A stretch of 64,000 nt of DNA, from positions 620,001 to 684,000 of the forward strand of contig JAJKFH010002646.1 of the NCBI GenBank assembly GCA_023333565.1. The letters are read 5' to 3'. Position numbers and translations under genes: made by a program. Under the pieces are notes generated by a model that saw only the letters and a list, made by a program, of their open reading frames with translations, was not told where the DNA came from and ran no database searches. Within the stretch, counting starts at the first letter, position 1. Every line of letters starts with the position of its first letter. Source of the stretch: Puffinus mauretanicus (lineage: Eukaryota > Chordata > Aves > Procellariiformes > Procellariidae). Below are positions 36,436-50,110 of the stretch, piece after piece.

Positions 36436-37739
36436 CATAGATGAATTACTTCATGCATCACTGAAATGCAACTACCTCTCAATAGAAAACAGGAGCGGCT
36501 TTACAGTGCACGGCATTATGATGCAGTATTACTAAACAGGCAAAAGAGGATGCTGTGATGGCTCTGAATTATTTCAGCTCTCCTCTATCTACTCAGACGA
36601 GAACATCTTTTTGTTTCCATCTCCTAAACAATAAAGTCCAAGGCATTTTTTTTAATACCAGAGTAATGGCTGGACCAAGAGAAGAATATGTACTTTAGAA
36701 GAGAAAATTCAAAACTGTATTTCATTAAGAATCTGAGTGCCACCTGCCTCCAGAGGTATGCTCTTTTACCAGAAAGCATACATGAAATTGTCTGAACTTA
36801 CATAGATGGGCCAGAGCCTCAGTTATAGACAGTCCTGACCTCCCCTGAAAATTCTTGTAAATCTAAAGATCCTTGGGAATGTCGTGAAGCTTTTTTTATA
36901 GTATAGAAGGCAGTTGAGATGCGATGTAGGGAGTTTCTCAGGAGGACTTCTTCTCTACCAATTTTTTTTCTTTGTACTGTGAAGCATTTTAGCTTTTTAC
37001 GTATATTGCTTAATTTTATCTGTAAAATATTTCAGTATATTGACAATATGCTGTGTGAAAGGTAGAAAAATAAGATGTCTTCAGACTTACAAGGCAGGAG
37101 ATCAAAATCCAGATCCTTATGGCTTAAAATTAGCATATTTATAGCCTTATAACATGTAAAGGTTCTACATATACTAAAGAAACAGGATTTCTTTTGCCAC
37201 TGAATTGAAAAATTTAATCCAGTGGATTTGAAGTGGTCAAATGGATTTCTTTTTCAAAAGGATGCAAGAATGTTGACACATCATTACAGAATTTGTCTCT
37301 TTTAATTATTACAAGGATAATAATATATAATATTCTTTATTTTATTAATAATATAAATACCACACACTGTTAGTTTTCTGATGTTGAACTGAATTGCCCC
37401 TGGTGTTTAACAGGAAGTCAGAAGGGATCCACATGTTCATTTTGCATAACTTCTGCAGAGGAAAGGGAGTAATATTTATCTGTTGCTCCCGTGTAGAATC
37501 TAATAATGAGCTGTTTAACTAGATTATGCTTTAGAGAAAAAAACAAAACTAAACTAAAACTGCATCATCCTGATTTAAAAATCCCTCGTGATACAGAACA
37601 CACTTCATCACAGGGTGATAAACTACAATCTCTATTCCAGGTATACACTTCATTTCTAGACAAAATTTGTCTCTCATGACCTTCAAAGACCACAGAGACC
37701 TCTACTTTATCCTCCTACAGAGCATGATCAAGTAATCTT
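36436..37739. other. Unique non-coding DNA
   Basis: AT-rich with an alternating A/T patch at 37315-37360. No gene or transposon recognised. Confidence 0.5.
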
Positions 37740-37970
37740 TTAGATTGTGTTCCTCAACATTTTCATCTGATTTTCTTTTTACAGCTCTGAAGTCATTCTT
37801 GTGGCTTTTCTCTAAACCCTGTCCAATTTTTCAATATTATTCTATCAGACCTCAGAGCAGCATACAGTATACCAGATATGAGCTTACTAATTATGTATAC
37901 AGGAGTCTCTTCTCTTTTTCCTTATTGCTTTAGCCCTTTCAGCTTCAGTTTCACTCAAAGTGATGCATTC
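37740..37970 (-). mobile_element. Ancient CR1/L3-like LINE relic, minus strand
   Basis: The plus strand carries, in the right order, decayed versions of the reverse-complemented CR1-like 3' coding region. CTTGTGGCTTTTCTCTAAAC is the old ...GCTCTCCTCTGGACC... segment. It is followed by CCTGTCCAATTTTTCAATAT, GCATACAGTATACCAGATA, GAGCTTACTAATTATGTATA and TTAGCCCTTTCAGCTTCAG. These match the region around the RRTKLIKGL-type and [12 protein letters not shown] blocks of CR1 ORF2. All frames are broken. This is far older than the ATTCTATG-type CR1s. Confidence 0.6.
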
Positions 37971-39432
37971 TACACAAACAGATATGCACATAATACATAT
38001 GCACAAACTTCTGCTGACAATAGCCATTTTGCTCATCTTCTGGAAACACGGGTATTGAAAATAAAGCCAAGGAGCAAATCTTAGTTTTACAAACAAGGGA
38101 GATGCTTAATGAACAACTTCCCTAAAGCTGTAGGTTTCTTCTGCAGTTCAGAACTTGGCTGAGAGTTTTTCCAGCATATTGAGGAGCTCTCAAGATGACA
38201 AAAAAATAGTATACGCATTTTCCTCAGCTACACATACAGAGACATGTCTTGAAGAATGGCTGAAGGCTACAGCACTTTAAAAGGCCTGAGAGGATCCACT
38301 GTCTTAAAACCTATTAGGTTGGTATTCATGGGATATGGTAGGGGTGTCTATAGGATATGGTAAGTCAAGTCAGACCTGGCTACAAAAAACATTCTTCTTC
38401 CAAAGAAGACATCCAAAGATATTTGTCTTCAAGAAGCACAAATGGTTGAACAGTTCATCATACTGAACAGTGCAACATCTGTATCCACTAAATATCAGAA
38501 GATTTATAGAAACAGGTGATCCTAAATTTGTAGCTTTGGGCATAAAAAATTAAATGTTTTAATTTTTATTCTGTCCTAAAAGGAATGGTTCATTCACATA
38601 AGTGTCCTCAGCAGATTGTTTAAATTCCATTTTTGTTGTGGAATATCCATGTAAAAAATAACAACTATAATTTGCTTATATTGTTTTCACAGACTTTTGC
38701 TATAAACTTCAGCAAAAAGAGAGAGCAACCCTCCCGAAGAACTGTGGTAAACATGAGCTGCTTTTTTTCCATTGTTTGTGTCATTTGCAAGTAGACTCAT
38801 AACAGGTACTGTGGCACATACACTGTGCATAGCAGTGCCTAGCTACCTGAGAAACACATGAAGCAAAATACACTTAGAATATGCTTCAAGTCTAAAACAG
38901 AGGACTAGTTTACAAAAATGTAAAAGTCAGATGCTTAAGGATGCAGGTAAGCACTTTTCTCGGACATGTTGGATACAGCATCGAAGTAGAAACTCAGACT
39001 GTTCAAGGGCATTTGTCAGTCCCACTGTGGTCTATCTGCATATTCAAATGCCTCAATAACTTTGAAAAACAATTCCAGAATAAGTAAAGCTATTGTGTTA
39101 ATAAAATAGAAATTTAGGAGGATTTGTGCTCCAGACTTTACTACGTACCCACAAGACACACTCTCATTCAGTCACTGAAATGAAGGATTTTTAGAGAGAG
39201 AATAATATGAGAAGAATATTCCAAATAAAATTTCATCTCTCCCTTGGCTCACAAAAAGCAGACAAATCAATACTTTTCTTAAATGTAAGTAGCATATAGA
39301 CTTCAAATTACTTAGAGCAGCTCACAGGGTCCTTGCAATCCTCGTGAGGAGCAGAAGATGGGATAAATATACTTTCAGAAAAAACCCTTGAATTCTTTTT
39401 ACCACAGAAGCCTTGCCCAATGTCACATTCTC
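37971..39432. other. Unique non-coding DNA
   Basis: No gene or repeat family recognised. GGATATGGTA is repeated at about 38331 and 38353. Confidence 0.5.
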
Positions 39433-39460
39433 GGGGGGGTGGGGGGGGGTGGGGGTGGGG
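39433..39460 (+). repeat. Strong G-quadruplex motif
   Basis: Four G-tracts of 7, 9, 5 and 4 separated by single T residues (G7-T-G9-T-G5-T-G4). Single-nucleotide loops and long tracts make this among the most stable predicted quadruplex arrangements. No promoter, exon or repeat boundary is visible beside it. Confidence 0.95.
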
Positions 39461-42400
39461 AAGCGCTACCACAAGACTTATTGGCTGGATACAGAGTTTG
39501 AAATTAATTTTCTGTCATGACATTTGCACAAAGTATCGTGTGGGGGTGAGTGGTTCTTACTGCGAAGGGTGTTGGCAGAGCCTTGACTGTCTCATTTCGT
39601 TGCCTCTGCATCAAGGGCTTTTCGTAACCCTGTCATCAAGTTGCTTTCTATCTTATATGAAATATATCACCATTCAGTGCAACAACTCAAGTTCCAAGTC
39701 TAACGTGATTTGTTTGACATCTCTATGACTAAAACTCATTTGCTCAAAATTTGAAAAACACTGCAGAATTCCTTGAGTTAATATCTCTAGAATTTTTTAT
39801 TGTGTTTTTTTTTGGTATTCATTTTAAGCCGCAGTAAAGGTATTTTGTCGGTAAGCAAGCAGTGATGTGCTTAGAAGTTAGGCCTCTGCCTTTTGGATGG
39901 AAATCACAGTACTGACTAAGGAGGATTTAGAGTAGAAATTGCATAAACTCAGCTTGAGGAGTTGACCTGTTAGCCAGAATATTCAGAATAAAGTTACCTG
40001 ACATGAGGTAAGGCAGTCAAAACAGCTCACTTCTGGCAAAAGGGAAATTGTCCTTTTCTCCCAGTCTTTTCTCCACTCCTGACATGCACTTTCTGTCTGC
40101 TCTGTAGCTCATCAGGCTCCTCTGAGAGCTGATTTCATTCACTATCCCAGGACAAAACTAACCCAGCAAGAAAAGAAGGGCAGTTTTCCTTGAATTCAGT
40201 GAGTTGAAGAAGCTAATGATGGACTTAACTGAAAACCAGAGCCAGTGTGAGGGAGGAGGTCTGGCAGCACGGCTAGGAGCAGAGAAGGAGGAATAGGAGG
40301 ATGAGCTGGAGTGTGCTGGGAGCAGCCAAAGTCAGCCAATGAGATACATTGCTGTCTTTCACAGACTTGGCTTTCCCAGTCAGGCCTGCAGTTACTTGCT
40401 TTTGTCAAAACCTCTCTAGGGCTTAGTTACTACATCACTTTTATTTTTCTCTTGAAATACAGCCAAGAAGGAGGATAGAACTGCTGTGATCTTGGTGTAG
40501 TTGGGCAAGTCAGCTCTTTCACCAGATACAGGAATACCTACTTGCACAATCCTAAACAGTTTTAGGGAATAAGTAGGCTCTCTGGATAGCAGTGCTTCCA
40601 GACAGCAATATAGTTTTAACTTCTTACAAAAGATTATGTCAGCTAATGTCAGATACCAAAGCATTTCAGGTTCCTAAGCAAGCTATGCTTTCCTCCCCCC
40701 CCGCTTTTTTTAAAAATAATTTTCCTAAACATTCTGCCTAAATTTCACTTTAGCTGCGTCCGCTATTTGGGTCTTATCCTTTGCTCTATTTATAAGTCTG
40801 CTGAGTTGTAGCGTAGCAGAATGTAAATCATACTGCAGAGGCGTTTGGAAGGTGAAAAAAAATGGTTCCCTATTGAGAAAGCATCCACCTAGCCTAGAAC
40901 AGGGGGCCTTGTGACAGCAACTGACTGAGCAGCTCCTGCTCGTTACCTATTAAATAGCTGCTGGAGGATCTAGTCACTGGTAACACGGAAGTTTCCTATA
41001 TGAGCAAGATTGCCTTTTATTCTGAAATACTCAGTCAGATGTCTGGGTACAGGAATCTACAGTTTTAGGTGTACAAAGTATAGCCTAGCATCTCCCACAC
41101 TTTTAACCCCTCTCCCCTTAGAGTCTCAGTAAAGATCAGAGCCTTTTGAGTTATACTTTATCATTAAAATGAGCATTTTAGGTATTGTGCAGGTCTTCTA
41201 AACTCATAATTGCTTTTGCTTGAGAAAAAAGCAGAAGACACCACAGGGCATCATAAAACTGGAAGGTGCCTCAATGTAGCGTCCAGAGCAGCCCAGGAGG
41301 CACCAGGACAGCCCCTGGAGGCTCTGCACAGAGCTCCAGAGTACTCTAGCTCAGTCATTTCCTTGCAAGATGCTGTAAAAAGAGAATTTTCTCCCTCTAC
41401 ACTCAGAAAAAAAATAGAGTTACCTCTTATCTCGGTAGACGCTTGCTGTATTAGATCCCTCAACTTGAGCCATAAGGGCAAATTGCTGTTCTTTTATAAT
41501 GATCCAATCTTCTTCAGCGCGACTCCCTGATCAGCTTTCATCAAATGCCAAACGCCTGTTACCAAGCAACCTCCACGCTAATAAACCAGCTCTCCTCGGC
41601 TGAGGCTTCTTTATTATCTGGGGTGATTATATTTCAATGGCCTAACACATAAGTCAATGCCTTTCCTTTGTTAGCCCTGTACTGAGACTGTGTATTAATT
41701 TTAGTCCAAAGTGGAGAGCAAGCAACAGTAGGAAGGACTGATTTTGCAGTCCACGTAGAGACTGCTGTTTGCAACAGGGTGGCGTCCATAGGCTGCCCTT
41801 TACAATGGTCAAGGTAATAGTAAGTGCAACTAATGTGATTAGTACAAGCTAGTATTTATGCCTGTTCTGCTTCAACAGCAAGCATCGATTAAAGTTATAT
41901 GCAGTTATAAAGCTGAGCATATGTTTATGCAGTTGACCTCCACATTTGTTGCCTTTGGTACCTGGAACCACTCTTTGCCTGTGGTACTTTTCTCATAGAC
42001 AGAGACAATTATCATATTATTTGGAGGACTCCAGGAATAACCAATGTTATTTATATTAGATTAGGGAGTAATTAGAATTAAGAATAATTCATGCAAAAAA
42101 AGCAACAGAAAACCTGATTAAAAAAATCACTAATAATCCATGTGACTCACGGTTCTACAGGCATAGTATTTTGTTTAGCTTGATATCAGGGAAACTACAT
42201 GACAAGTTGGAAGCTTGTTTTTGGGCTCACTAACCTTCTGACATTTATAAATGCATGAACTCTGCATAGGTCTTGAACTCTGCGTTGCCTTGGCCTGATC
42301 ATTTCCATATTCATTCAGTCTCGCAGCTGAAAGAAGCTAACAAGTACCATTTGCAAAGGGTTTGTGTGTGATTTGTGAAAACTTGTTTCCTAGGGCCTGA

Positions 42401-43700
42401 GACCACAATCGAAGTTCCCACTCTGAACTGCCTTCTGATAAGCAGTAACTTCTGATTATTACTCATGAAACTACCTAGGAGAAAAAAAAAGTAATGTAAT
42501 ACATCATCAGTCCAGTCAAATCTGAGTGAAGCATTAATTTTTTAATTCTTTTTTCAGGCACAAAATTAGACAAACAAATATCATTTAAGTAAAAATGTTC
42601 ATGATTCAGAAAAGAATATATCAAGAATGAAGTCTAATTAGGGAATTCTGATCTATGTGAAGCCAGGGGGAGGAGAGAGTAAGTTTCAATTCTTCCTTTC
42701 AGCTCTGCCAGAGTAACAAAGACCACTTTATCCATAATGGTAAGGCAGGGGCTGAGCTTTAGTTACTGATTTAAAACATAGCCAACTAAGTCTGAAATTT
42801 GTGCCAGCAAACACTTCTTTTTTACAAGAAAAGTGGTTTCCTGTATTATATATGCATGTTTGGAAGACTGCCAAAGCATTAGATGTCTATGAACGGATAA
42901 TAGAGAGAGTGCCTGTATACTCTACCAACTGTAGATCTCTGTCTTTTCTGTAACTTTTGCATTGTTCTTAGGGAAGGGTGGAAAAGTAAGCTGAATTGTT
43001 CCCACTGCCAGTTATCCACTTTCTCAGCAAGTGCTTTTACTGTTAAGAAAGACTTGTGCCCTCCTGTTTGCGGCCAGCTAAAGAATAGATCTCAGACATG
43101 TAGAATGCTGCAAAAATGGAGAGATGGAGTGAGATGGAGAAGAGGAGAGATGGAGGATTTGGATCAACGTCCAAATGGTGACCGTTGTATACAAGCAAGG
43201 ACCAAAAGGAAGCTGAAAAATGTAGCTTCAGTTTTATCAACCTCATGTGTTTGTCCTTAACATGAGACAGCGCTTCAGGCTTTTTCTTCTCCTTTCTCGG
43301 TTATTTTTATGCACATATAAACAGTTCTTGTGAAAATGCCTAGGTGCTTGAGTGTGTACAGCCTATATTCCCACAGGTAGTTGATCACTGATTCTGTTGC
43401 ATCTTCTGGTTCGTGAATAAAGTGATTAATAAATCACTCCACAGAGATAAGGCAGTTTCTTTTTAGCAACACAAAAATATTAAACTGAAAAGTAAATTAG
43501 GAAAAGCACAATATGACATAAACAATAGTGATATGTTCAAATTTCAGTTTATTATTTTGATCAAAACGGAACTTTGGTTTCTAGTATATGTGCATTTTTT
43601 AGGAAAGAGTTTTAAATGCTCGATATTACTATAGTCTTTTGCACTCTGTGCTGGAATGTAAGTAGTTCAAATAAAATATCCTGGCAAAAGTATTACTTAT
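39461..43700. other. Unique non-coding DNA
   Basis: No gene or transposon recognised. A C-run lies at 40695-40703. The stretch 41560-41720 (around CCACGCTAATAAACCAGC and GGGGTGATTATATTTCAATG) has the look of a conserved non-coding element, but this is only an impression. Small ORFs at 41210-41530 and 43054-43260 have no known domains. Confidence 0.45.
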
Positions 43701-46700
43701 TTATTATACCCTGTATTTGTATTTAGTTTTTGTCAGCATATTGATATAGGTAGAAACACAATGAAGCATAATAAAAATATGTAAAACATAAACAGTTCTT
43801 TAATTTGGTGACTTAGTGTCATTAATTTTGACAATAGCATTGCACTGTTTTCACTTGTTTCCACAACTGCTTACATGTTTCTAAAGCTATAATTCAGACT
43901 TTTCTAAAGAATAGATTTAACAAGTGGAAAAATTACCACATGTAGCGTAAACCCTCTGTAAGGATTTCTTATGATTGTATCACTTTATGTTCAGGAAGAC
44001 AGGGATTGGATGACATGATCAGAATTCTTTGTTGCCTAGGCAATTACATTGTATCTGACATTTATTTTTCTTGCTTCATCTCTCTTTTTAAATTACCATT
44101 GTGATTCTAAGAATGAGCTGGTACTGTTATTTACCTACCTGAAGATTTTTCTTATCTTAACAATTAGTACACCATACTACAGTGAAACTCTACAAGTTGC
44201 TTGAAGGAGTATTCAGGCTTAAAATAAAATATATTTTAAAAACATATATAAATTATGTATGAAACACAAAAACAAAGCAAAATAAAAATGCTTCCTCTAG
44301 CTTTGTTCTGTAATGCTAGAAAATAGAATTGTTGAGCACATCAGTTGTCTGTCTCTCTCACCAGCCATCTGCCAGAGCTAAAATAACAAGCTGTAAATTC
44401 TGATTAAGTGGAGTACGGAAAGTGGTAGGTAGAATAGAATATTTGATTTTTTTTTTTTTTAAATCTACTTATTCATGTATTGCACAAAACAAAAAAAAAA
44501 GGCACATATCTGTGTGAGTGATAACTGAGACAGCTCCTCACCAAAATAAAATTGAAAATAAAAAATTTAATTTAAAGTGACACCCACAGTTATCAAATGT
44601 CCATTTTATAATGAGGAAGGTCAGTTCAGCAAGAGACAGCTTTTTTTCCTAATCCTCAGTTATGTATTACAGCTGGGAAGAAACCAGTGGTAAAACAGTA
44701 AACCACACCCCTACAAAAAGGGAAAGTTAAAATGTCAGGAGTGTAGCATCAGGAGGAGAACAACAGCTGCTACCTAAAAGTGTTTTGTCTGCCTATCTGT
44801 TGCCTGGGAATTTTTGCATTTCTTCTTCCTTTCTCCACCATATGTAAGATATCACTGAAGGAAAACCAAGAGAGACTGTAGATCTTTTCCTTCAAAGTCA
44901 TAACAGACAAAGATAATGTTTTTCTTTTGATGAGATAAAGCAAATGCAGTGGAGACAGGTGGACATGCAGAAAAAACTACTTCCTTTTAGCATGAAAATA
45001 TTGTAAGTAGGACATCTGTCCAATGTAGGAAACATCCACATGGCACATTTTAAGTGCCTTTACAAGCAGCTTCGCAGTCCTCTAAAATGCTTCATTATGT
45101 CTGTTTGAAGATAGCATCCTTGGATGCTTTCCTCCCCTTTATCCATCATGCCATCAATCCTTGATTTATATTGAGTTTTCCTTTTAAAATATGACAAAAT
45201 ATAAATATATGGACAATATAATGTGCAGTTTGTTCTCCTCATTATAAAAGAACTTTGCAATACAAAAGCAAAAAAAGGAGAATTATTTGTTTCAAAGCAG
45301 AAGATTCTAGTGCACACATATATACACAAGTGTTTTCTATATTTGAACAGCATATTCATGAGTTATCCTGAATATTTGCTCTCCAGAAGTCAAAAATCCT
45401 TCAGATCCAGGCCAAAAGGTCTCCAGCTGAAAAACTTCAAAGGTGCAAACTGCTAACTAACTAGCATTCAGGGAGCATGAAATTCTAAACTGTTTTATTC
45501 TTGTCAAATGCATGGGGAATCATTGATTTTATCATTTTCGTTAAGTCCTTTCTTTTTCGTCCCTGAAATGCAGGTGATTTCTATCACTAAAACTTACAGT
45601 GGTCAATTTTTAGGAGCAGAAAATTAAAATTCTTTTAAATTCTTTCCAAGAGTAAGAGCCTGTAAGAAATTAATAGTGTTTTCTTCTTCAGGAGCAAGAA
45701 ATAACCCTTGCTTCATACAAGATTTTTAAAATGTGGAAATGTTAACACAAAAATTGCTCAAATCAAGAGAGAAGGTTGGAAATCATGCTCTTAACTTCCT
45801 GTAAACTTGGAATATTGTACTCGTTAGATTCTTGAATCTTGAACTGATTGAACTACTCAATGGTATGAGAAACAATTTGGTTTCTGATTATAGAAATTCT
45901 GTCTACAACTGGAGGAAATCCTAAAGTAGAGACATTTATCACATCTATGGAATAGCACCTACATCAAGCTTCCATTATGCAACCTAACCGGTCTCTTGCA
46001 GAACTTCTATAAGTATTTATTTTGAAATAATTTCTTGGACACATTGATTAGAATCAAGAGTACCTCCATAAACTGCCAATTTATAATATAATTCTTAGGA
46101 GCATCACCAAAACTAAAGAAAGTGAAACATTTCTGTAACTGAGAGATTAGGAATTCCATCCACAATGACTGGACCTTTTAATCAGTCAGTGGAACTTATT
46201 CATATTTTTGCTGGATTTGGATCTTCTGGAGATATTCTTGATTACAAACCACTAAAGATAGCTAAATTTAGTTGGACGAATTCCATCCCAAGAGAATCAG
46301 TGCTATTACATAAACCCCCAGCTTTGTTATGGAGTGAATAGAAGCGGTGGTAGCCTTCAGCCTTCAGGCAGAAATTCGGTCTAATTTTGGTATAAACTTA
46401 CTTCTTTTGCTGACAGGTTGATGCTAGACATTTCAGCATTGATTTATGTTACTTTTAATGCAAGCCCTTGACACCTGCTTCTGATTATATGCCTTTTAAT
46501 GTCAGTTCCATATTGAAGCATAGTGAAAAAGGGATAAAAGGTAACATGTATGAATTTCTTAAAGATGTAGCTGACACCTTTAGGTTTACACATTATCATT
46601 TAGTTCCTTAAGGGTCAAAGAAGACAGAACTTGAATTTAACGTTCTGTCTGAAGTGTATTCCTACCATGTCATGTATTTGGACATTTTGCTCAATACTTC

Positions 46701-47989
46701 TTAGAAAGGATGCTATTCACAACTGAGTTCCAGTATCAGTTTTTGAAGACTGAATGGAGGTTATCACAAGGGCTTAGCTTGCTCTATTTTTTGCTCTTGC
46801 AATTTGAAAATATCATGCACAAAGTGAAATGGTTACCGTTGTGTAGTAATACAGCTCTTGAAGTGATCATCTTTAATGTATTTCATTGTGTTACCATCAC
46901 CTTCATTGAACATTGTATCTTTCCCTTATTGATGTTTCCTTTTTTTCCTAAGCACAAACAATAAACGTTGTTATGCAAAAGATTTTACGCTTTTCATCTT
47001 TCTCTCCCTCTGCTAATCCTCTAGTTTTGAATGGTTTTTTTTAAGTAAATGTAGTAGAACTATTGGAATTCTGCAGCTTTACATTGCTTCATCTTGATCA
47101 CTAGTCCTTATTTGGTCTATAATCTTGTCTTTGTTGTTTATCGGTACAATTTTGGAATAGATCAGTATATACTAACAGCTTTAAGCAGAAACACTTTACA
47201 GGTAGAACTACTAGATGTAGTTACTTAGTAAACTGTTGTTGCTAATACTTTAAAAAAAACATACATGTTTTCTGTTCTTTCTGTTCTTAAAAATATTACT
47301 GTTGAAACACAAAGTTTTCCTCTTTTCTTGATGTACTATTTCTCTGCACTAGTTTAAAGAAATGTTCAGATCCATGGACATATATACTCTCAGACAATAC
47401 TGTAGCTTAATGTTAGCCCCGCTCTTCTCTCTTCCTCATACAGTATTATTCTTTAATTCAGTAAGTGGCTGAGTCTGCTAGCTTTCTGTTGCCGTCTTAT
47501 TCTTCATGTGTGCATGTTGCCCAGGATTAGAAAACTGTCCTCTCAATGCTAATCCAAGCAAGTGCAGTATGCTTTCAGGTACCTTACAGTTTTGGGAGAA
47601 ATTTGGTCTGCTCTTACAGTAGTGATATCTCACTTAATTTTTCATGTATATGCACAAAAATAATTTTATACCACATTTTTTTAGGTAGGGTAATCACTAC
47701 AGTACTAAACATGTGTAAGCCAGTGTACTTGACCTTTAATCCACAAATTCTTTAGTGTCATTTAAAACTAACATCCTTTGGGTTAAGATTTTAATTCTCC
47801 TGGCAAGAATTGCACTCTTCATGCAGATCCCTGTTCTTACCTTCGAGCATGAGAGCGTTTGTTGGTAACATCACCAATCTGGAGATAGGAATATATCCTG
47901 CTTTTATTCCTTCGTACGCTGTGGAGGAAAGAAAAAGTAAATTGTCCCTGGCAGTTGTAGTTCAAGGAAACAGAGGTCTTTGTGAAGTT
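43701..47989. other. Unique non-coding DNA, AT-rich
   Basis: Contains a T-run then an A-run (about 44447-44460 and 44490-44500) and otherwise featureless AT-rich sequence. No gene, RNA or transposon recognised. Confidence 0.5.
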
Positions 47990-48400
47990 ACATATTTATA
48001 ATGGTGTGTCAGCGGGCCAGAAGGCCTGTTAGTCATGTTTGTTCCTGTGGCCTGATCCCGCTCTCATAAAAATGTACAGAAAGGTTTGTATTGATTTGAG
48101 AAGGAGTTAGTTTGCTGCCATAATGACACTGCTGACTAAACAGCCACGGTTAAATTATCGGGAGTAATTGTAAAGAATGAAGGAGGAAAAAAAAACCTGG
48201 AAAAACGTGATCCAATGTGGCAACGAGAGCTCTTCTACAAAGTGTGTACCCCATTTGTAAAAGTTATGCTCAGTGCCAGAGCTCTCAGAGGTACATTGAT
48301 TTCCCCGTGAATTCCAATAGTTTCTAATCACAAAGAAATTTTTCAGCTTTCCTCTGCAACTAACATAAATATGTGGGAATAGGATTAAAGCACTATATAC
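47990..48400. other. Candidate conserved non-coding element (composition only)
   Basis: Non-repetitive block of balanced composition, with GGGCCAGAAGGCCTGTTAG (about 48014), CGGTTAAATTATCGGGAG (about 48148) and several intact CpGs in an otherwise CpG-poor window. It has no ORF. Retained CpGs and lack of simple sequence suggest constraint. No alignment was available. Confidence 0.3.
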
Positions 48401-49735
48401 ACAGATAAAATTCAGTCAAATTTTTAAATTGCCCTTGGGCCAGTAAACTAATAAGATAGAATGACCCACTTAAGCAGCTTGTATGAGAAAAAATCCTGCA
48501 TAAAGTCAGCAAAACCCCCTTTCTTTGCTGAGATGGTAGTTGTAGTGTGCTAACCTGCTTTTTCTCAGTAGCACTGACTTTTCTAAATGCATGGTTTGGC
48601 AGTCTATTGCACAGAAGCTATGGAGTTAGGCCACTTAATTTACCAGCTATGAAAATGTTTCATTGCAAGATTTGACCAAATTCGGACAGTTTATATTCAA
48701 GTGCTGAATAAATAATGTATTTTTTTTAAAAAGTATGATTGTACATGTATCTCTTAATATATTTCAAAATACAAGAAAAATAGATTATGAGTTTTCTGTA
48801 TTTAGGATGAGTGAGAACTATGGTTAGTGTAAATCTCAAAGACAACTACATTTTCATATAAAATTCAATGTTTGCCAATACTTACTACTTCGTGGCACCA
48901 GAGAAATTACAGCTGTGGAACTGCTATATCTATCATTAATACATACTGCAAAATTCCATGATGAGCTGGACTTATGGCTGGACTCTGAGTATAGCTGTGA
49001 AAATAATAAGTGATACAGTGTGATAGTTGGGGAGAAAATGCAAAAAAAAAAAAGTGTTACATGGGTGTAAAAACAAAACATCACTCTTCGATGACATAAA
49101 CACTGATTCTCCTCTCCTATAACCAAAGCTTAAGGATGATTGGGATTAAGTGCCAAGGTAACTTTCTCTGAATACCAATGCAGCTAAATGTTGTAGTACA
49201 GGACTACATATAGATAGATGTTAAAACTGTTTAACAGTAGGCAGCTAACGTGATTGCAGAAGGGCTTAACCTCTATATGGATTTAATGGAGATATGTAGA
49301 AACCTCGAGAGCACGTGCCAGCTAGTCAGGAGTTGCAGTGCGATTGTTAGTAGGACTTCAGTCTTTACAGCGGACAGACAAGTGGCGAGAGGCACACTAC
49401 AGATTGTATCCATAGATCTGATTAGATGCTACCGCAGTGAATTTAAGAGGGTAACCATTATCTAGCATCTTATCTTTTGAGGAGCATTTGTACAAGGAGG
49501 AGGGGAGATCTCCATAAGGAGTTCAGGTGCCTAAAATAAGCACTGTGGTATCTCAGCTTGCCAGTGAGAAAGAATGTCTCCTTTGTATTCATACAGTAAA
49601 AGTAATCTGGAAAAAATGTCCACAAAGACCTTTTAAATGCAGCAGTGCTTTCCAGATGGTAAATTACAAGCTGAGATGACCTGAGAACTACACAAGGACG
49701 TTAAAGAAGAGTGAAATATACACAACTTTAATGAA
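48401..49735. other. Unique non-coding DNA
   Basis: No gene recognised. The stretch 49250-49460 is less AT-rich with several CpGs (for example CTCGAGAGCACGTGCC at about 49304) and a short ORF without any known motif. Confidence 0.45.
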
Positions 49736-50110
49736 GTTCATTCAAGTAATAATACATGAGATAAGCTGCTGATGTTTCTGGAACACACATATCCTCTCAA
49801 AAATTTTATCTTGCTCTGCAGTTTGTGATTTGGCAGCACCTTCTTTAAACAATGTCTTGAGGGTTATATCTTTTACTTGGCGCATAGAGAATGGAGCATG
49901 AAAATTACATTAACAATAATAGGAGCTGTGTGCCTAATTCCTCATTAACAGTTCTGGTTAGTGTACACTCTTTAATGCTAAGGTATGGGTTAGCGTAACC
50001 TCCCCTTTCTTTAATTACAAAATGCTCTCCAAACTAATAAAACCTTCACAACCATTAAGTCCTGTACTTTTAAAAATAATTCACCTGTAGGTAATTTATA
50101 AACTTTTCCT
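49736..50110. other. Candidate conserved non-coding element (composition only)
   Basis: AT-rich and non-repetitive, with repeated TTAAT/CATTAAC and TCTTTAATTACAAA words (about 50008) and no ORF. It resembles developmental conserved non-coding DNA; unverified. Confidence 0.25.
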
